Below are positions 43,269 to 52,049 of a stretch of DNA of 64,000 bases, in pieces. Made by a program: the position numbers and the translations under genes. The notes beneath the pieces were generated by a model. It was not told where the DNA came from and ran no database searches. It was given only the letters and a program-made list of their open reading frames with translations. Source of the stretch: JBDFMH01 sp047238125 (lineage in GTDB: Bacteria; Pseudomonadota; Alphaproteobacteria; Sphingomonadales; Sphingomonadaceae); NCBI RefSeq assembly GCF_047238125.1, contig NZ_JBDFMH010000001.1:3286001-3350000 (forward strand), written 5' to 3'. Positions within the stretch are counted from its first letter, which is position 1. Each line of letters opens with the position of its first letter.

Positions 43269-43907
43269 CTACTGCCCCGGGCCGGCTTCCTCGACCGCGG
43301 CAGTCTTAGGATCGAGCGCCAGGCCGTGGCGGAGCAGCATCGGGACGTTGGCGATCGCGAACAGGATGGTGGCGGGGAAGGCGCCCCACAGCTTGTAGCC
43401 CATCCAGAAATCAGTCGAAAAATTGCGCCATACGATCTCGTTGGCGGCGGCCAGCGCGAGGAACAGGAACGCCCAGTTGCGCGACAGGAGCGACCACCCG
43501 CGTTCCGACAGGCCGGGGTAGACCGCGCCCAGCACCAACTTCAGCGTGGGCCGGCCGGTGTAGAGGCCGAAGAACAGGATGGTGGCGACAGTGAGGTAAT
43601 AGGCGGTGGGCTTGATCTTGATGAACAGATCATTGTGCAGCCACAGCGTGAGCCCGCCGAACACCAGCACCATCGCACCCGACACGATAAGCATCGGCGA
43701 GATTTTGCCGAAGCGCAGCCGCGCGACGATCATCGCGGCGGCGGTGGCGATCATGAAGGCGACGGTCGCAGTCAGGATGCGCTGGAGCGCTTCGCCCGGC
43801 GCGAACATGTTGAACAGGAAGAAGACGACCAGCGGGCCGAGATCGACCGCCAGATTCAGCAGCGGCGAGGGTTCGGGCTTCGCGGGCTGGGCGGCTTGCA
43901 CGGTCAT
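43269..43907 (-). CDS. yciB: Inner-membrane septation protein (YciB/IspZ)
   Basis: A 212-residue protein with about five membrane spans and the family motif WRNFSTDFWMGYKLWG. YciB proteins affect cell-envelope integrity and division; the older name ispZ reflects septation mutants. ATG at 43907 overlaps the ftsY stop codon. It is the last gene of a four-gene overlapping operon. Confidence 0.93.
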   Translation of the reverse strand: MTVQAAQPAKPEPSPLLNLAVDLGPLVVFFLFNMFAPGEALQRILTATVAFMIATAAAMIVARLRFGKISPMLIVSGAMVLVFGGLTLWLHNDLFIKIKPTAYYLTVATILFFGLYTGRPTLKLVLGAVYPGLSERGWSLLSRNWAFLFLALAAANEIVWRNFSTDFWMGYKLWGAFPATILFAIANVPMLLRHGLALDPKTAAVEEAGPGQ

Positions 43908-44842
43908 CTCTGTGTGATCCTCTCGACGCCGGCGATAGCACGGGCAACCTGAACGGGATCGAACGGGCGAAGATCCCCGACCCCTTCGCCGATCCCGATC
44001 GCGTGGATCGGCAGCCCGAACTTCTCTGCCGCCGCCACCAGCACGCCGCCCTTCGCGGTGCCGTCTAGCTTGGTCATGATCAGGCCGGTCACGCCGCATT
44101 CCTTGCCGAACACCTCGATCTGATTGAGCGCGTTCTGACCGGTGGTGGCATCGAGCACGAGGATCACGTTATGCGGGGCTTCCGGATTGAGGCGGCCTAG
44201 GACCCGCCTTATCTTCGCCAGTTCGTCCATCAGGCCAGCCTTGTTCTGCAGGCGACCGGCGGTATCGACGATCAGCACGTCGGTGCCGATCGCGGTGCCG
44301 CGCTTGACGCCTTCGAACACCAGGCTGGCGGCATCGCCGCCCTCGCGCCCGGTGATGATCGGCACGCCGATCCGATCCGCCCAGACCTGGAGCTGGCCGA
44401 TCGCGGCGGCGCGGAACGTATCGCCCGCCACCAGCATGGCGGCATAATCCTGCTCGGTGAATAGATGCGCGAGCTTGGCGATGGTGGTGGTCTTGCCCGA
44501 TCCGTTGACCCCGATCACCAGCACGACCTGCGGCCGGGGGAAGGCATCGATCAGCAGCGGTCTAGCCACCGGCGTCAGGATCTTCGCGATCTCCTCGGCG
44601 GCCACGGCGCGCACGCCGGCTTCGTCGATACCGCGATCATAGCGTTCGTCGGCCAGCCGCTCGCGGATGCGCGCAGCGGTGGCGGGGCCGAGATCGGAGG
44701 CGATCAGCGCTTCCTCGATCCCGTCAAGCGTCTCATCGTCGAGCGCGGCCTTGGTGAACAGGCCGGCGAGATTGTCGCCCAGCCGGTCGGAGGTGCGGCG
44801 GAAGCCGCCGATGAGGCGATCGCCCCAGCTTGGTTCGGTCAT
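43904..44842 (-). CDS. ftsY: Signal-recognition-particle receptor GTPase
   Basis: FtsY docks SRP-ribosome complexes at the membrane. The 312-residue protein has a short N-terminal region without the long acidic domain of E. coli, then the NG domain with GVNGSGKTTTIAKLA (P-loop), GDTFRAAAIGQL, DTAGRLQNKAGLM and TKLDGTAKGG. ATGA overlap with mtaB upstream and yciB downstream. Its partner ffh is also in this window. Confidence 0.96.
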   Translation of the reverse strand: MTEPSWGDRLIGGFRRTSDRLGDNLAGLFTKAALDDETLDGIEEALIASDLGPATAARIRERLADERYDRGIDEAGVRAVAAEEIAKILTPVARPLLIDAFPRPQVVLVIGVNGSGKTTTIAKLAHLFTEQDYAAMLVAGDTFRAAAIGQLQVWADRIGVPIITGREGGDAASLVFEGVKRGTAIGTDVLIVDTAGRLQNKAGLMDELAKIRRVLGRLNPEAPHNVILVLDATTGQNALNQIEVFGKECGVTGLIMTKLDGTAKGGVLVAAAEKFGLPIHAIGIGEGVGDLRPFDPVQVARAIAGVERITQR

Positions 44843-46110
44843 GCGGATATTCCGATGAGAGTGTCGCCGTCGCGCGCGGCGATGCGGACGGGGAGGAGGG
44901 TGTTGGCGAGGTTTGCCTCGCCATCCCGGCCAGCGCCGGGATCCAGAGCCACAGGCGGTGTCATTCGGGGCTCTGGATCCCGGCTTTCGCCGGGATGACG
45001 GACGAGCACTTTCGCGAAATTGGCGGCATGGTCGGTGTGGCCGTCACGCTCGACCAGGACCATCTGCCGACTGCTGATCAGCGTATCGAGCCAGGCGTGG
45101 CGGCGGGCTTCGGCCAGCGCGCGCAAGGCAGCGGCGCGCGCCTTGATGGTGGCGCGATCGAGCTGCGGCATCCGCGCGGCCGGCGTGCCGGGGCGCGGCG
45201 AATAGGGGAAGATGTGGCCGAACACGATATCGCAATCGGCGATCAGCGCGCGGCTGTTGGCGGCCATCGCCTCGGTTTCGGTCGGGAAGCCGGCGATCAG
45301 ATCGGCGCCGATCGCGATTTCGGGTCGGGCGGTCTTGAGACGATCGACGATGGCAACCGATTGCGCGCGGGAGTGACGGCGCTTCATCCGCTTCAGGATC
45401 ATTTCGTCGCCGGCCTGCAGCGACAGATGGAGATGCGGCGCGATGCGCGGCTCCTGCGTCACCAGTTCGAACAGGCGATCGTCGATCTCGATCGAATCGA
45501 GCGAGGACAGGCGGAGCCGCGGCAGCGCCGGCACATGCGCCAGGATACGCTCAACCAGCCGGCCGAGCGTCGGCTGGCCGGGAAGGTCCGGGCCGTAGCT
45601 GGTGAGATCGACCCCGGTCAGCACTACTTCGCGCGCGCCTGCATCGACCGCGGCGGCCACGGCGTCGATCACCGCGCCTGCGGGCAGCGATCGGCTGGGG
45701 CCGCGGCCGGCGGGGATGATGCAGAAGGTGCACGCATGGTCGCAGCCATTCTGGACGGGGATGTGCGCGCGGGTGTGGGTGGTGCGCTGCAGCGCAGCGG
45801 CGGGCAGGGCGATGCCCCAGGTTTCAGCATCGGTCTTGCGCAGATTGTCGATCAGGCCATCGACTTCGGGCATGGCGGAAAAGGACGCCGGATCGATCCG
45901 CGCGGCACAGCCGGTGACGAGCAGCCGCGCAGCGGGGCGGGTGCGGCGCGCGCGGCGGATCGCCTTCCGGGTTTCGGCTACGGCTTCTGCGGTGACCGCG
46001 CAGCTGTTGACGACGACGAGATTGGTTTCTGCCGCCAGCAACCGGCCGATCGCGTCGCTTTCGGCGATGTTGAGCCGGCAGCCGAGGGTGACGAGTTCGA
46101 CTCCGCTCAC
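44839..46110 (-). CDS. mtaB: tRNA (N6-threonylcarbamoyladenosine-C2)-methylthiotransferase
   Basis: MtaB is a radical-SAM methylthiotransferase that modifies t6A37 of tRNA. Seen: N-terminal cluster cysteines in LGCRLN, NSCAVTAEAV and TGCAARID; the radical-SAM site CDHACTFC; and the C-terminal TRAM-like region. The start is GTG at 46110, overlapping dapF's stop. Unusually, the C-terminal part carries VLVRHPGESRDPEPRM, the translation of a REP palindrome at 44924-44995 that interrupts the last domain in frame. 423 residues. Confidence 0.92.
   Translation of the reverse strand: MSGVELVTLGCRLNIAESDAIGRLLAAETNLVVVNSCAVTAEAVAETRKAIRRARRTRPAARLLVTGCAARIDPASFSAMPEVDGLIDNLRKTDAETWGIALPAAALQRTTHTRAHIPVQNGCDHACTFCIIPAGRGPSRSLPAGAVIDAVAAAVDAGAREVVLTGVDLTSYGPDLPGQPTLGRLVERILAHVPALPRLRLSSLDSIEIDDRLFELVTQEPRIAPHLHLSLQAGDEMILKRMKRRHSRAQSVAIVDRLKTARPEIAIGADLIAGFPTETEAMAANSRALIADCDIVFGHIFPYSPRPGTPAARMPQLDRATIKARAAALRALAEARRHAWLDTLISSRQMVLVERDGHTDHAANFAKVLVRHPGESRDPEPRMTPPVALDPGAGRDGEANLANTLLPVRIAARDGDTLIGISA
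44924..44995. repeat. REP palindrome inside the mtaB coding region
   Basis: Three nested stems are visible: TCCCGGC/GCCGGGA (44924-44941), ATCCAGAGCC/GGCTCTGGAT (44941-44950 with 44969-44978), and TCCCGGC/GCCGGGA (44978-44995). Together they make a classic REP doublet. It is translated in frame as part of mtaB. Confidence 0.85.
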
Positions 46111-46895
46111 AGATCGGTCTCGCCGGTGAAGACGGTGACGGCGGGGCCACGCATCAGCAGATGGCCGTCCGCGGTTTCCGACAGGTGCAGCGTGCCGCCG
46201 GGCAGATCGATTTGCACCGCCGCATCGACCAGCCCGCGCCGCCGGGCGGCTGCGAAGGTGGCGCAGGCACCGGTGCCGCAGGCGAGCGTGAGGCCGGCGC
46301 CGCGTTCCCATGTGCGCATCGCCAGATGATCGCGCGCGCGAACCTCGGCGATGTTGACGTTGATGCGTTCGGGGAAGGCGGGATCGGTTTCGATTCCCAG
46401 GCCGATCTCGCCCAGCGGGACGGCGGCGATATCGGGGACGAAGAAGACGAGATGCGGGTTGCCGACGTTGACGGCAGCCGGCGCTTCCAGCCCGTCCCAC
46501 GCCAGCGGCAGCCGCAGCGTATCCATTGGATAGGCGAGCGGGATCGCATCCCAGTCAAAGCGCGGCGCGCCCATGTCGACCGCAGCCCCGCCATCGTCGA
46601 GCCGGGCATCGAGCAGGCCGGCGGCGGTGCGCACGGTGACGTCGCGGCCGACGAGCACGGGCACGCAGCGCGTCGCGTTGCCGCAAGCCGAGACTTCGGA
46701 GCCATCGGCATTCCAGATCCGCATCGTCACATCGCTGCGGTCGCCCGGGCCGATCAGGATGAGCTGATCGCAGCCGATGCCAGTGCGGCGATCGGCGATC
46801 GCGCGGGCGCGGGGCGCATCGATCGCGACGGGCGCGTCGCGCGCATCGATCACGACGAAATCATTGCCCAGCCCATGCATCTTGGTGAAGCGCAT
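46107..46895 (-). CDS. dapF: Diaminopimelate epimerase
   Basis: DapF converts LL- to meso-diaminopimelate for lysine and peptidoglycan. The 262-residue protein has both catalytic cysteine motifs, SACGNATRC and LACGTGACATF. It is first in a run of four overlapping genes (dapF, mtaB, ftsY, yciB), the stop overlapping mtaB's GTG by 4 nt. Start ATG at 46895 gives MRFTKMHGLGNDFVVID, the usual N terminus. Confidence 0.96.
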   Translation of the reverse strand: MRFTKMHGLGNDFVVIDARDAPVAIDAPRARAIADRRTGIGCDQLILIGPGDRSDVTMRIWNADGSEVSACGNATRCVPVLVGRDVTVRTAAGLLDARLDDGGAAVDMGAPRFDWDAIPLAYPMDTLRLPLAWDGLEAPAAVNVGNPHLVFFVPDIAAVPLGEIGLGIETDPAFPERINVNIAEVRARDHLAMRTWERGAGLTLACGTGACATFAAARRRGLVDAAVQIDLPGGTLHLSETADGHLLMRGPAVTVFTGETDL

Positions 46896-46949
46896 GGCGC
46901 GCGATCTAGGGGGCGCGGCAAGCGAAGTCCATGCGCGGCGGGCCCAGCG

Positions 46950-47711
46950 TCAAGCTAGGTCTGCGGCAAGTCGGGCGAGCGCATCCGCCCGGCAGATCAC
47001 GAGACGATCGAACGCCAGCTGTGAGCCGCCGCCCAATTCGAAGTTCATCGCCAAGAGGGGATGGCGGGCGCGCCTGATCTGCACCGAGCAATGATACAGG
47101 TCGGTCGTCTGCGTGCCTTTATGATGATAGAGCCGGCTGGAGAGGCGGTCGGGCGCGTAATCGTTGAGGAACCCGAAAATATGGCCGGGTGGACGGGCGG
47201 GCAGCGCGGTAAAAGTGATGCACGCGCGCGGGTCCGCGTCATCGCGATGACAGACCAGAGTGTCGGACAGCCGGCCTTCGAACCATTCGCCCCAATAGGC
47301 ATAGCTTGACTGGCCCGGTTCCGGGCGCGGCATCGGCAGCGCGCGGCGTTCGCCGACGATCCGATCGAACGTCTTTCCGCGCATCCCCGCCATCGCGGCG
47401 CGCGTATCGGTCCCAAGCGTCATCAGCAGGGTTCGCGGCCGGGGCGCGATCACCATCCGATCCGATTGCTGCGCCTCGAGGCTGGCCGGGCCGACATCCC
47501 ACGACCCCAGCCACCGCCAGCCGACCAATCCGACCATCGCGGCCCCGGCCAGCAGCGCGAGCGCGCCGACGATCATCAGTGGAGCGCCGTTCCGCAAACC
47601 GTTGAACAGCAAGCCGACGCCGGACATTCCGGCGGTGCCGACCATGGCCAGCAGGATGAACGGCAGCGCAAGCAGCAGGATGAACGCAGCATAGGCGAGG
47701 AGGACAGACAT
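46950..47711 (-). CDS. Membrane protein of unknown function
   Basis: A 253-residue protein with two N-terminal membrane spans (LLAYAAFILLLALPFILLAMVG by position and LMIVGALALLAGAAMVGLVG) and a soluble region of about 170 residues containing EWFEGRLSDTLVCHRDDADPRA and RLYHHKGTQTTDLYHC. No family recognised. It is 38 nt downstream of the GGDEF-EAL gene's stop and may share its transcript. Confidence 0.75.
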   Translation of the reverse strand: MSVLLAYAAFILLLALPFILLAMVGTAGMSGVGLLFNGLRNGAPLMIVGALALLAGAAMVGLVGWRWLGSWDVGPASLEAQQSDRMVIAPRPRTLLMTLGTDTRAAMAGMRGKTFDRIVGERRALPMPRPEPGQSSYAYWGEWFEGRLSDTLVCHRDDADPRACITFTALPARPPGHIFGFLNDYAPDRLSSRLYHHKGTQTTDLYHCSVQIRRARHPLLAMNFELGGGSQLAFDRLVICRADALARLAADLA

Positions 47712-47748
47712 CGATGGTCATGCGAGCGGTGGGATCAGGTGGCGCTGT

Positions 47749-49380
47749 TCAGGCCACGTCGCGCGCTTCGCCGCGGCCGGTGAGCATCTGATCGCGGCCG
47801 GCGAGCAGCGTGCGGACCTGGCCGATCGACATCGGCCTGCCGAAATGCCAGCCCTGGCCCTTCGCGCAGCCGAGCTCGACCAGGCGGGCTTCGATCCCCG
47901 CATTCTCGATGCCCTCGGCCGTGATCGGCAGGCCCAGACTTTCGCCGAGCTTCGTGATCGCGCCGACGATCGCGGCGCTTTCGCTGTTTTCGATCATCGA
48001 TGTGACGAAGCTTTTGTCGATCTTGATCCGGTCGAACGGCATCGCGCGCAGATGGGCGAGGCTGGAATAGCCGGTGCCGAAATCATCGAGCGCCAGGCGG
48101 ATGCCCTGGTTCTTGAGGCTGCCGACGATCGACTGGGCGAGCCCGAGATTTTCGTAGAGCGAGCTTTCGGTGATCTCGATTTCCAGCCGCGAGGGCGGAA
48201 AGCCGGTTTCGACGAGGAGCTTGACGATCTTCTGCGCGAGCCACGGATCGCGCAGCTGCGCAGGACTGATGTTGACCGACAATGTCAGCGACGGATCCCA
48301 GCCGCGCGCCTGTTCGAACGCCTGCCGCATGATCGACACCGACAGATCGCCGATCAGGCCGCATTCCTCAGCGATCGGGATGAACAGATCGGGCATGATC
48401 AACCCGCGGGTGGGATGGTTCCAGCGTGCCAGCACCTCGAACCCGTTGAGGACGCCTGTCGCCAGATCGATCTGTTGTTCGTAGAAGGGGACGATCTCGC
48501 CCGCGGGAATGCCGCGGCGCAGACCTTCCTCGATCGCGTTGCGCGCTTCCACCTCGCGTTCCATGCTGGCATCGAACCAGGTGTAGCGGTTCCGGCCGGC
48601 CTTCTTGGCGGCGTACATCGCGATATCGGCACGGCGCAGCATCGCTTCGATCGAGCCGCAATCATGATCAGAACGGGCAACGCCGACCGACGCGCCGACA
48701 TGGGCTGCGGTCGCGCCGAATTCGAACGGGCGTGCCAGCTGGGTGACGATGCGTTCGGCGGCCAACGACACGATATCGGGATGGCCGGGATCGAACACGA
48801 ACGCGCAGGCGAACTCGTCTCCCCCAAGGCGTGCGACGATGGCATTGGGCGGCAGCAGGCTTTCGATCATGGCGGCGCATTCGCGCAACAGCAGATCGCC
48901 CATGCTGTGACCGTGCATGTCGTTGACATGCTTGAACTGATCGAGATCGATCAGCAGCAGCGCGATCGCCTTGCCGCGGCGTTCGGCCTGGGCCATCGCG
49001 CCGCCCGCCAGCTCGATCAGCGCGCGGCGGTTGTGGAGCCCGGTCAGCGCATCGCGCGAGGCAAGGGTCTGGGCGCGATCCTCGGCGGCGGTGCGATCGC
49101 ACACCTCGCGCTTCAGATCGCGGTAGCGACGCCATCCGAACAGCAGCAGCGCGACGTTGAGTAGCAGTGCGGAACTGAGGATCCCATCCAATTCGACGCC
49201 GACGCCGCGGGCGAGGTGGACCGCCGAGCGCATCGCTTCGCCGCCGGTGCCGACGAACAGCAGGATGGCGGCGATGGTGACCCCGCCTGCGACCAGATCG
49301 TGGCGCGCGATCACGACCGCGGAACGCCGCTCAATCCCGCGCGCCGTTCCGATCGGCGATCGCATCCACATCCTCCGCAT
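47749..49380 (-). CDS. Membrane-linked GGDEF-EAL protein (c-di-GMP turnover)
   Basis: A 543-residue protein with two N-terminal membrane segments, a GGDEF domain (RLGGDEFAC, site at residue 186) and a complete EAL domain (first motif GFEVLARW with Glu315, then DDFGTGYSSLAHL, KIDKSFV and EGIEN). The GGDEF domain has no RxxD inhibitory site upstream, and the EAL domain retains the key residues. It could be bifunctional or mainly a phosphodiesterase. The 5' end is close to the ffh gene, divergent from it. Confidence 0.93.
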   Translation of the reverse strand: MRRMWMRSPIGTARGIERRSAVVIARHDLVAGGVTIAAILLFVGTGGEAMRSAVHLARGVGVELDGILSSALLLNVALLLFGWRRYRDLKREVCDRTAAEDRAQTLASRDALTGLHNRRALIELAGGAMAQAERRGKAIALLLIDLDQFKHVNDMHGHSMGDLLLRECAAMIESLLPPNAIVARLGGDEFACAFVFDPGHPDIVSLAAERIVTQLARPFEFGATAAHVGASVGVARSDHDCGSIEAMLRRADIAMYAAKKAGRNRYTWFDASMEREVEARNAIEEGLRRGIPAGEIVPFYEQQIDLATGVLNGFEVLARWNHPTRGLIMPDLFIPIAEECGLIGDLSVSIMRQAFEQARGWDPSLTLSVNISPAQLRDPWLAQKIVKLLVETGFPPSRLEIEITESSLYENLGLAQSIVGSLKNQGIRLALDDFGTGYSSLAHLRAMPFDRIKIDKSFVTSMIENSESAAIVGAITKLGESLGLPITAEGIENAGIEARLVELGCAKGQGWHFGRPMSIGQVRTLLAGRDQMLTGRGEARDVA

Positions 49381-49591
49381 GATTCACCGCCGTAATGACG
49401 GGGGAAAGTGCAGATCGGGTTAATATGCGCGGGGCCGCCGCCGCTTGCGTTTCTGCCCGCTTCGCGCTAGGCGGCTGCCCGATCGACCCGACAGGATCGT
49501 GATGAACCCCGCGTCCAAGGACGCCCGCCGGCCAGCGAGTTTTCGCCCGCCGGCGCGTTTTGCGTTGCGGGGATGAGGAGTTTCGGTGCCC

Positions 49592-51082
49592 ATGTTCGAA
49601 AGCCTGAGCGATCGGCTTGGCGGCGTCTTCGACCGCCTGCGCGGCCGCGGCGCGCTGAACGAGGCGGACGTGCGTGCAGCGATGCGCGAGGTGCGGATCG
49701 CGCTGCTCGAGGCGGACGTGGCGCTGCCGGTGGTGCGCGAGTTCGTAGACAAGGCAACCGAGCAGGCGGTCGGCCAGAATGTGCTGCGCTCGATCACGCC
49801 GGGCCAGCAGGTCATCAAGATCGTCAACGACGCGCTGGTCGAGATGCTGGGCGCGGAAGCGAGCGATCTCGAGATCGACGTGACGCCGCCGGCGGTGGTG
49901 ATGATGGTCGGCCTGCAGGGGTCGGGCAAGACGACCACGACCGCCAAGATTGCCAAGCGGCTGAGCGAGAAGAGCGGCAAGAAGGTGCTGATGGCGTCGC
50001 TGGACGTCAATCGCCCGGCCGCGCAGGAACAGCTGGCGACGCTGGGCACGCAGGCGAAGGTGGCGACGCTGCCGATCGTGCAGGGCCAGCAGCCCGTGGA
50101 GATCGCACGGCGCGCACTGCAATCGGCGAAGCTGCAGGGCTATGACGTCGTCATGCTCGACACCGCCGGCCGACTGCATGTCGACCAGGCGCTGATGGCC
50201 GAGATGCAGGCGGTGGCCGGCATCGCGCAGCCGCACGAGATCCTCCTGGTGGTCGATGCGCTGACCGGCCAGGACGCGGTGAACGTCGCGCGCGACTTTT
50301 CCGAGCATGTCGCGCTGTCAGGCGTGGTGCTGACGCGGATGGACGGCGATGCGCGCGGCGGCGCGGCGCTGTCGATGCGGGCGGTAACGGGCAAACCGAT
50401 CAAGTTCGTCGGCACCGGCGAGAAGCTGGACGGCATCGAGCTGTTCCAGCCGGCGCGCGTGGCTGGCCGCATCCTGGGCATGGGCGACGTGGTGTCGCTG
50501 GTCGAACGCGCGGCCGAGACGATCAAGGTCGAAGATGCCGAGCGGATGGCCGAACGGCTGGCAAAGGGCCAGTTCGACCTGAACGACCTGCGCAGCCAGC
50601 TGGCCCAGATGAAGCGGATGGGGGGGCTGGGTGCGCTCGCCTCGATGCTGCCAGGTGTGAAGCAGGTGAAGCAGGCGATGGCCAGCGGCGCCGCCGACGA
50701 CAAGACGCTGGTGCATCTCGATGCGATCATCGGATCGATGACGCCCAAGGAACGCGCCAAGCCCGAGATCGTGAACGCCAAGCGCAAGATCCGGATCGCC
50801 AAGGGGTCCGGCCGCACCGTGCAAGAGGTCAACAAGCTCCTGAAGATGCATCAGGAGATGGCGACCATGATGAAGAAGATGAAGAAGATGGGCGGCCTGA
50901 AGGGGCTCGGCGCCATGCTCGGCAAGGCCGGCGGCCTGGGTGGCCTGGGCGGGATGATGGGCGGCGGCGCGCTGCCGCCCGGCGGCGCGGCCGGCGGCGG
51001 CCTGCCCGGCATCCCCACCGGCGGATTCGGCGGCCCGGGCGGGCTGCCGCCGGGGTTCGACAAGTTTCTGAAGAAGAAGTGA
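49592..51082 (+). CDS. ffh: Signal recognition particle GTPase
   Basis: Ffh (SRP54) binds signal sequences of nascent membrane proteins. The 496-residue protein has an NG domain with GLQGSGKTTTTAKIA and DTAGRLHVDQALM, the Met-rich M domain (KRMGGLGALASMLPG ... HQEMATMMKKMKKMGG) and a Gly-rich tail. ATG at 49592 gives MFESLSDRLGG, matching homologues; GTG at 49586, only 5 nt after GAGGAG, is also possible. An 11-bp GC hairpin (51087-51113) separates it from rpsP. Confidence 0.96.
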   Translation: MFESLSDRLGGVFDRLRGRGALNEADVRAAMREVRIALLEADVALPVVREFVDKATEQAVGQNVLRSITPGQQVIKIVNDALVEMLGAEASDLEIDVTPPAVVMMVGLQGSGKTTTTAKIAKRLSEKSGKKVLMASLDVNRPAAQEQLATLGTQAKVATLPIVQGQQPVEIARRALQSAKLQGYDVVMLDTAGRLHVDQALMAEMQAVAGIAQPHEILLVVDALTGQDAVNVARDFSEHVALSGVVLTRMDGDARGGAALSMRAVTGKPIKFVGTGEKLDGIELFQPARVAGRILGMGDVVSLVERAAETIKVEDAERMAERLAKGQFDLNDLRSQLAQMKRMGGLGALASMLPGVKQVKQAMASGAADDKTLVHLDAIIGSMTPKERAKPEIVNAKRKIRIAKGSGRTVQEVNKLLKMHQEMATMMKKMKKMGGLKGLGAMLGKAGGLGGLGGMMGGGALPPGGAAGGGLPGIPTGGFGGPGGLPPGFDKFLKKK

Positions 51083-51146
51083 CACCGCGCCGCCGGCATC
51101 GGCCGGACGGCGCATCCAAACGAAGATCAAGAGAAGGAAGACCTAC

Positions 51147-51566
51147 ATGTCCGTTTCCATCCGTCTGGCCCGTGGCGGCAGCAAGAAGCGCCCCTATTAC
51201 CGGATCGTCGTGTCCAATTCGCGCAGCCCGCGCGATGGCCGCTTCATCGAAAAGATCGGCAGCTACAACCCGCTGCTTGCCAAGGACGATGCCCAGCGCG
51301 TGGTGCTGGACGCGGATCGCGCCAAGCATTGGCTGTCGGTGGGCGCGCAGCCGACCGACCGCGTCGCACGCTTCCTGGATGCGGCCGGCGTGAAGGAGCG
51401 GACCGCTTCGAACAACCCGAAGAAGGGTGAGCCCGGCGAGAAGGCCAAGGAGCGTGCCGAAGAGCGCGCCGAGAAGGCGAAGGCCGCGGCCGAGGCCGCC
51501 AATCCGCCGGCGGCCGAAGAGCCTGCGGCCGAGGAAACCGCCACCGAAGAGTCTGCCGAGGCTTGA
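51147..51566 (+). CDS. rpsP: 30S ribosomal protein S16
   Basis: The conserved first 80 residues (SVSIRLARGGSKKRPYYRIV by position) define S16. The protein is 139 residues, longer than the usual 80 to 90, because of a charged tail rich in Ala and Glu after residue 100 (KAAAEAANPPAAEEPAAEE by position). Such tails are common in alphaproteobacteria. It is second in the block after ffh, with rimM overlapping its stop. Confidence 0.97.
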   Translation: MSVSIRLARGGSKKRPYYRIVVSNSRSPRDGRFIEKIGSYNPLLAKDDAQRVVLDADRAKHWLSVGAQPTDRVARFLDAAGVKERTASNNPKKGEPGEKAKERAEERAEKAKAAAEAANPPAAEEPAAEETATEESAEA

Positions 51567-52048
51567 GCCTGGACCCGGATCGCCCCGTCACGCTGGCCGC
51601 CGTCATCGGCGCGCACGGCGTGACGGGCGAAGTGCGGCTGAAGCTGTTCGCCGAGGACCTCGCGCGCTATCCGGCGCTCGCGGCCGGCGGCCGCATGCTC
51701 ACGCTGAAATCGGTGCGACCGGGATCGAACGGGGCGGTCGCCCGCTTCGCCGAGATCGGCGATCGCAACGCGGCCGAGGCGCTGCGCGGCACCGCGCTGA
51801 CGGTGCCGCGATCGGCGCTGCCGCCGCTGGGCGACGATGAATATTATCATGCCGACCTGCTGGGCCGTGCCTGCGTGTCGAGCACGGGCGAGACGCTGGG
51901 CACGGTCGTCTCGGTCGATGATTTCGGCGCGGGCGACGTGATCGAGATCGAACGACCCGGCGGCAAGCGCTTCATGGTGCCGATGCGGCCCGATGTGGTG
52001 ACGTGGGGCGATCCGCTGGTGATCGAGGCGGCGTTCGCGGCCGACTGA
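51563..52048 (+). CDS. rimM: Ribosome maturation factor RimM
   Basis: RimM assists 30S assembly and binds S19. The 161-residue protein has LAAVIGAHGVTGEVRLK at the start and the PRC-barrel-like C-terminal half (YYHADLLGRACVSSTGE, VPMRPDVVTWGDPLVIE). Start is TTG 51563, overlapping the rpsP stop (TTGA). In most bacteria trmD follows directly; here it follows after a 1.67-kb insertion. Confidence 0.95.
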   Translation: MSLDPDRPVTLAAVIGAHGVTGEVRLKLFAEDLARYPALAAGGRMLTLKSVRPGSNGAVARFAEIGDRNAAEALRGTALTVPRSALPPLGDDEYYHADLLGRACVSSTGETLGTVVSVDDFGAGDVIEIERPGGKRFMVPMRPDVVTWGDPLVIEAAFAAD

Positions 52049-52049
52049 C

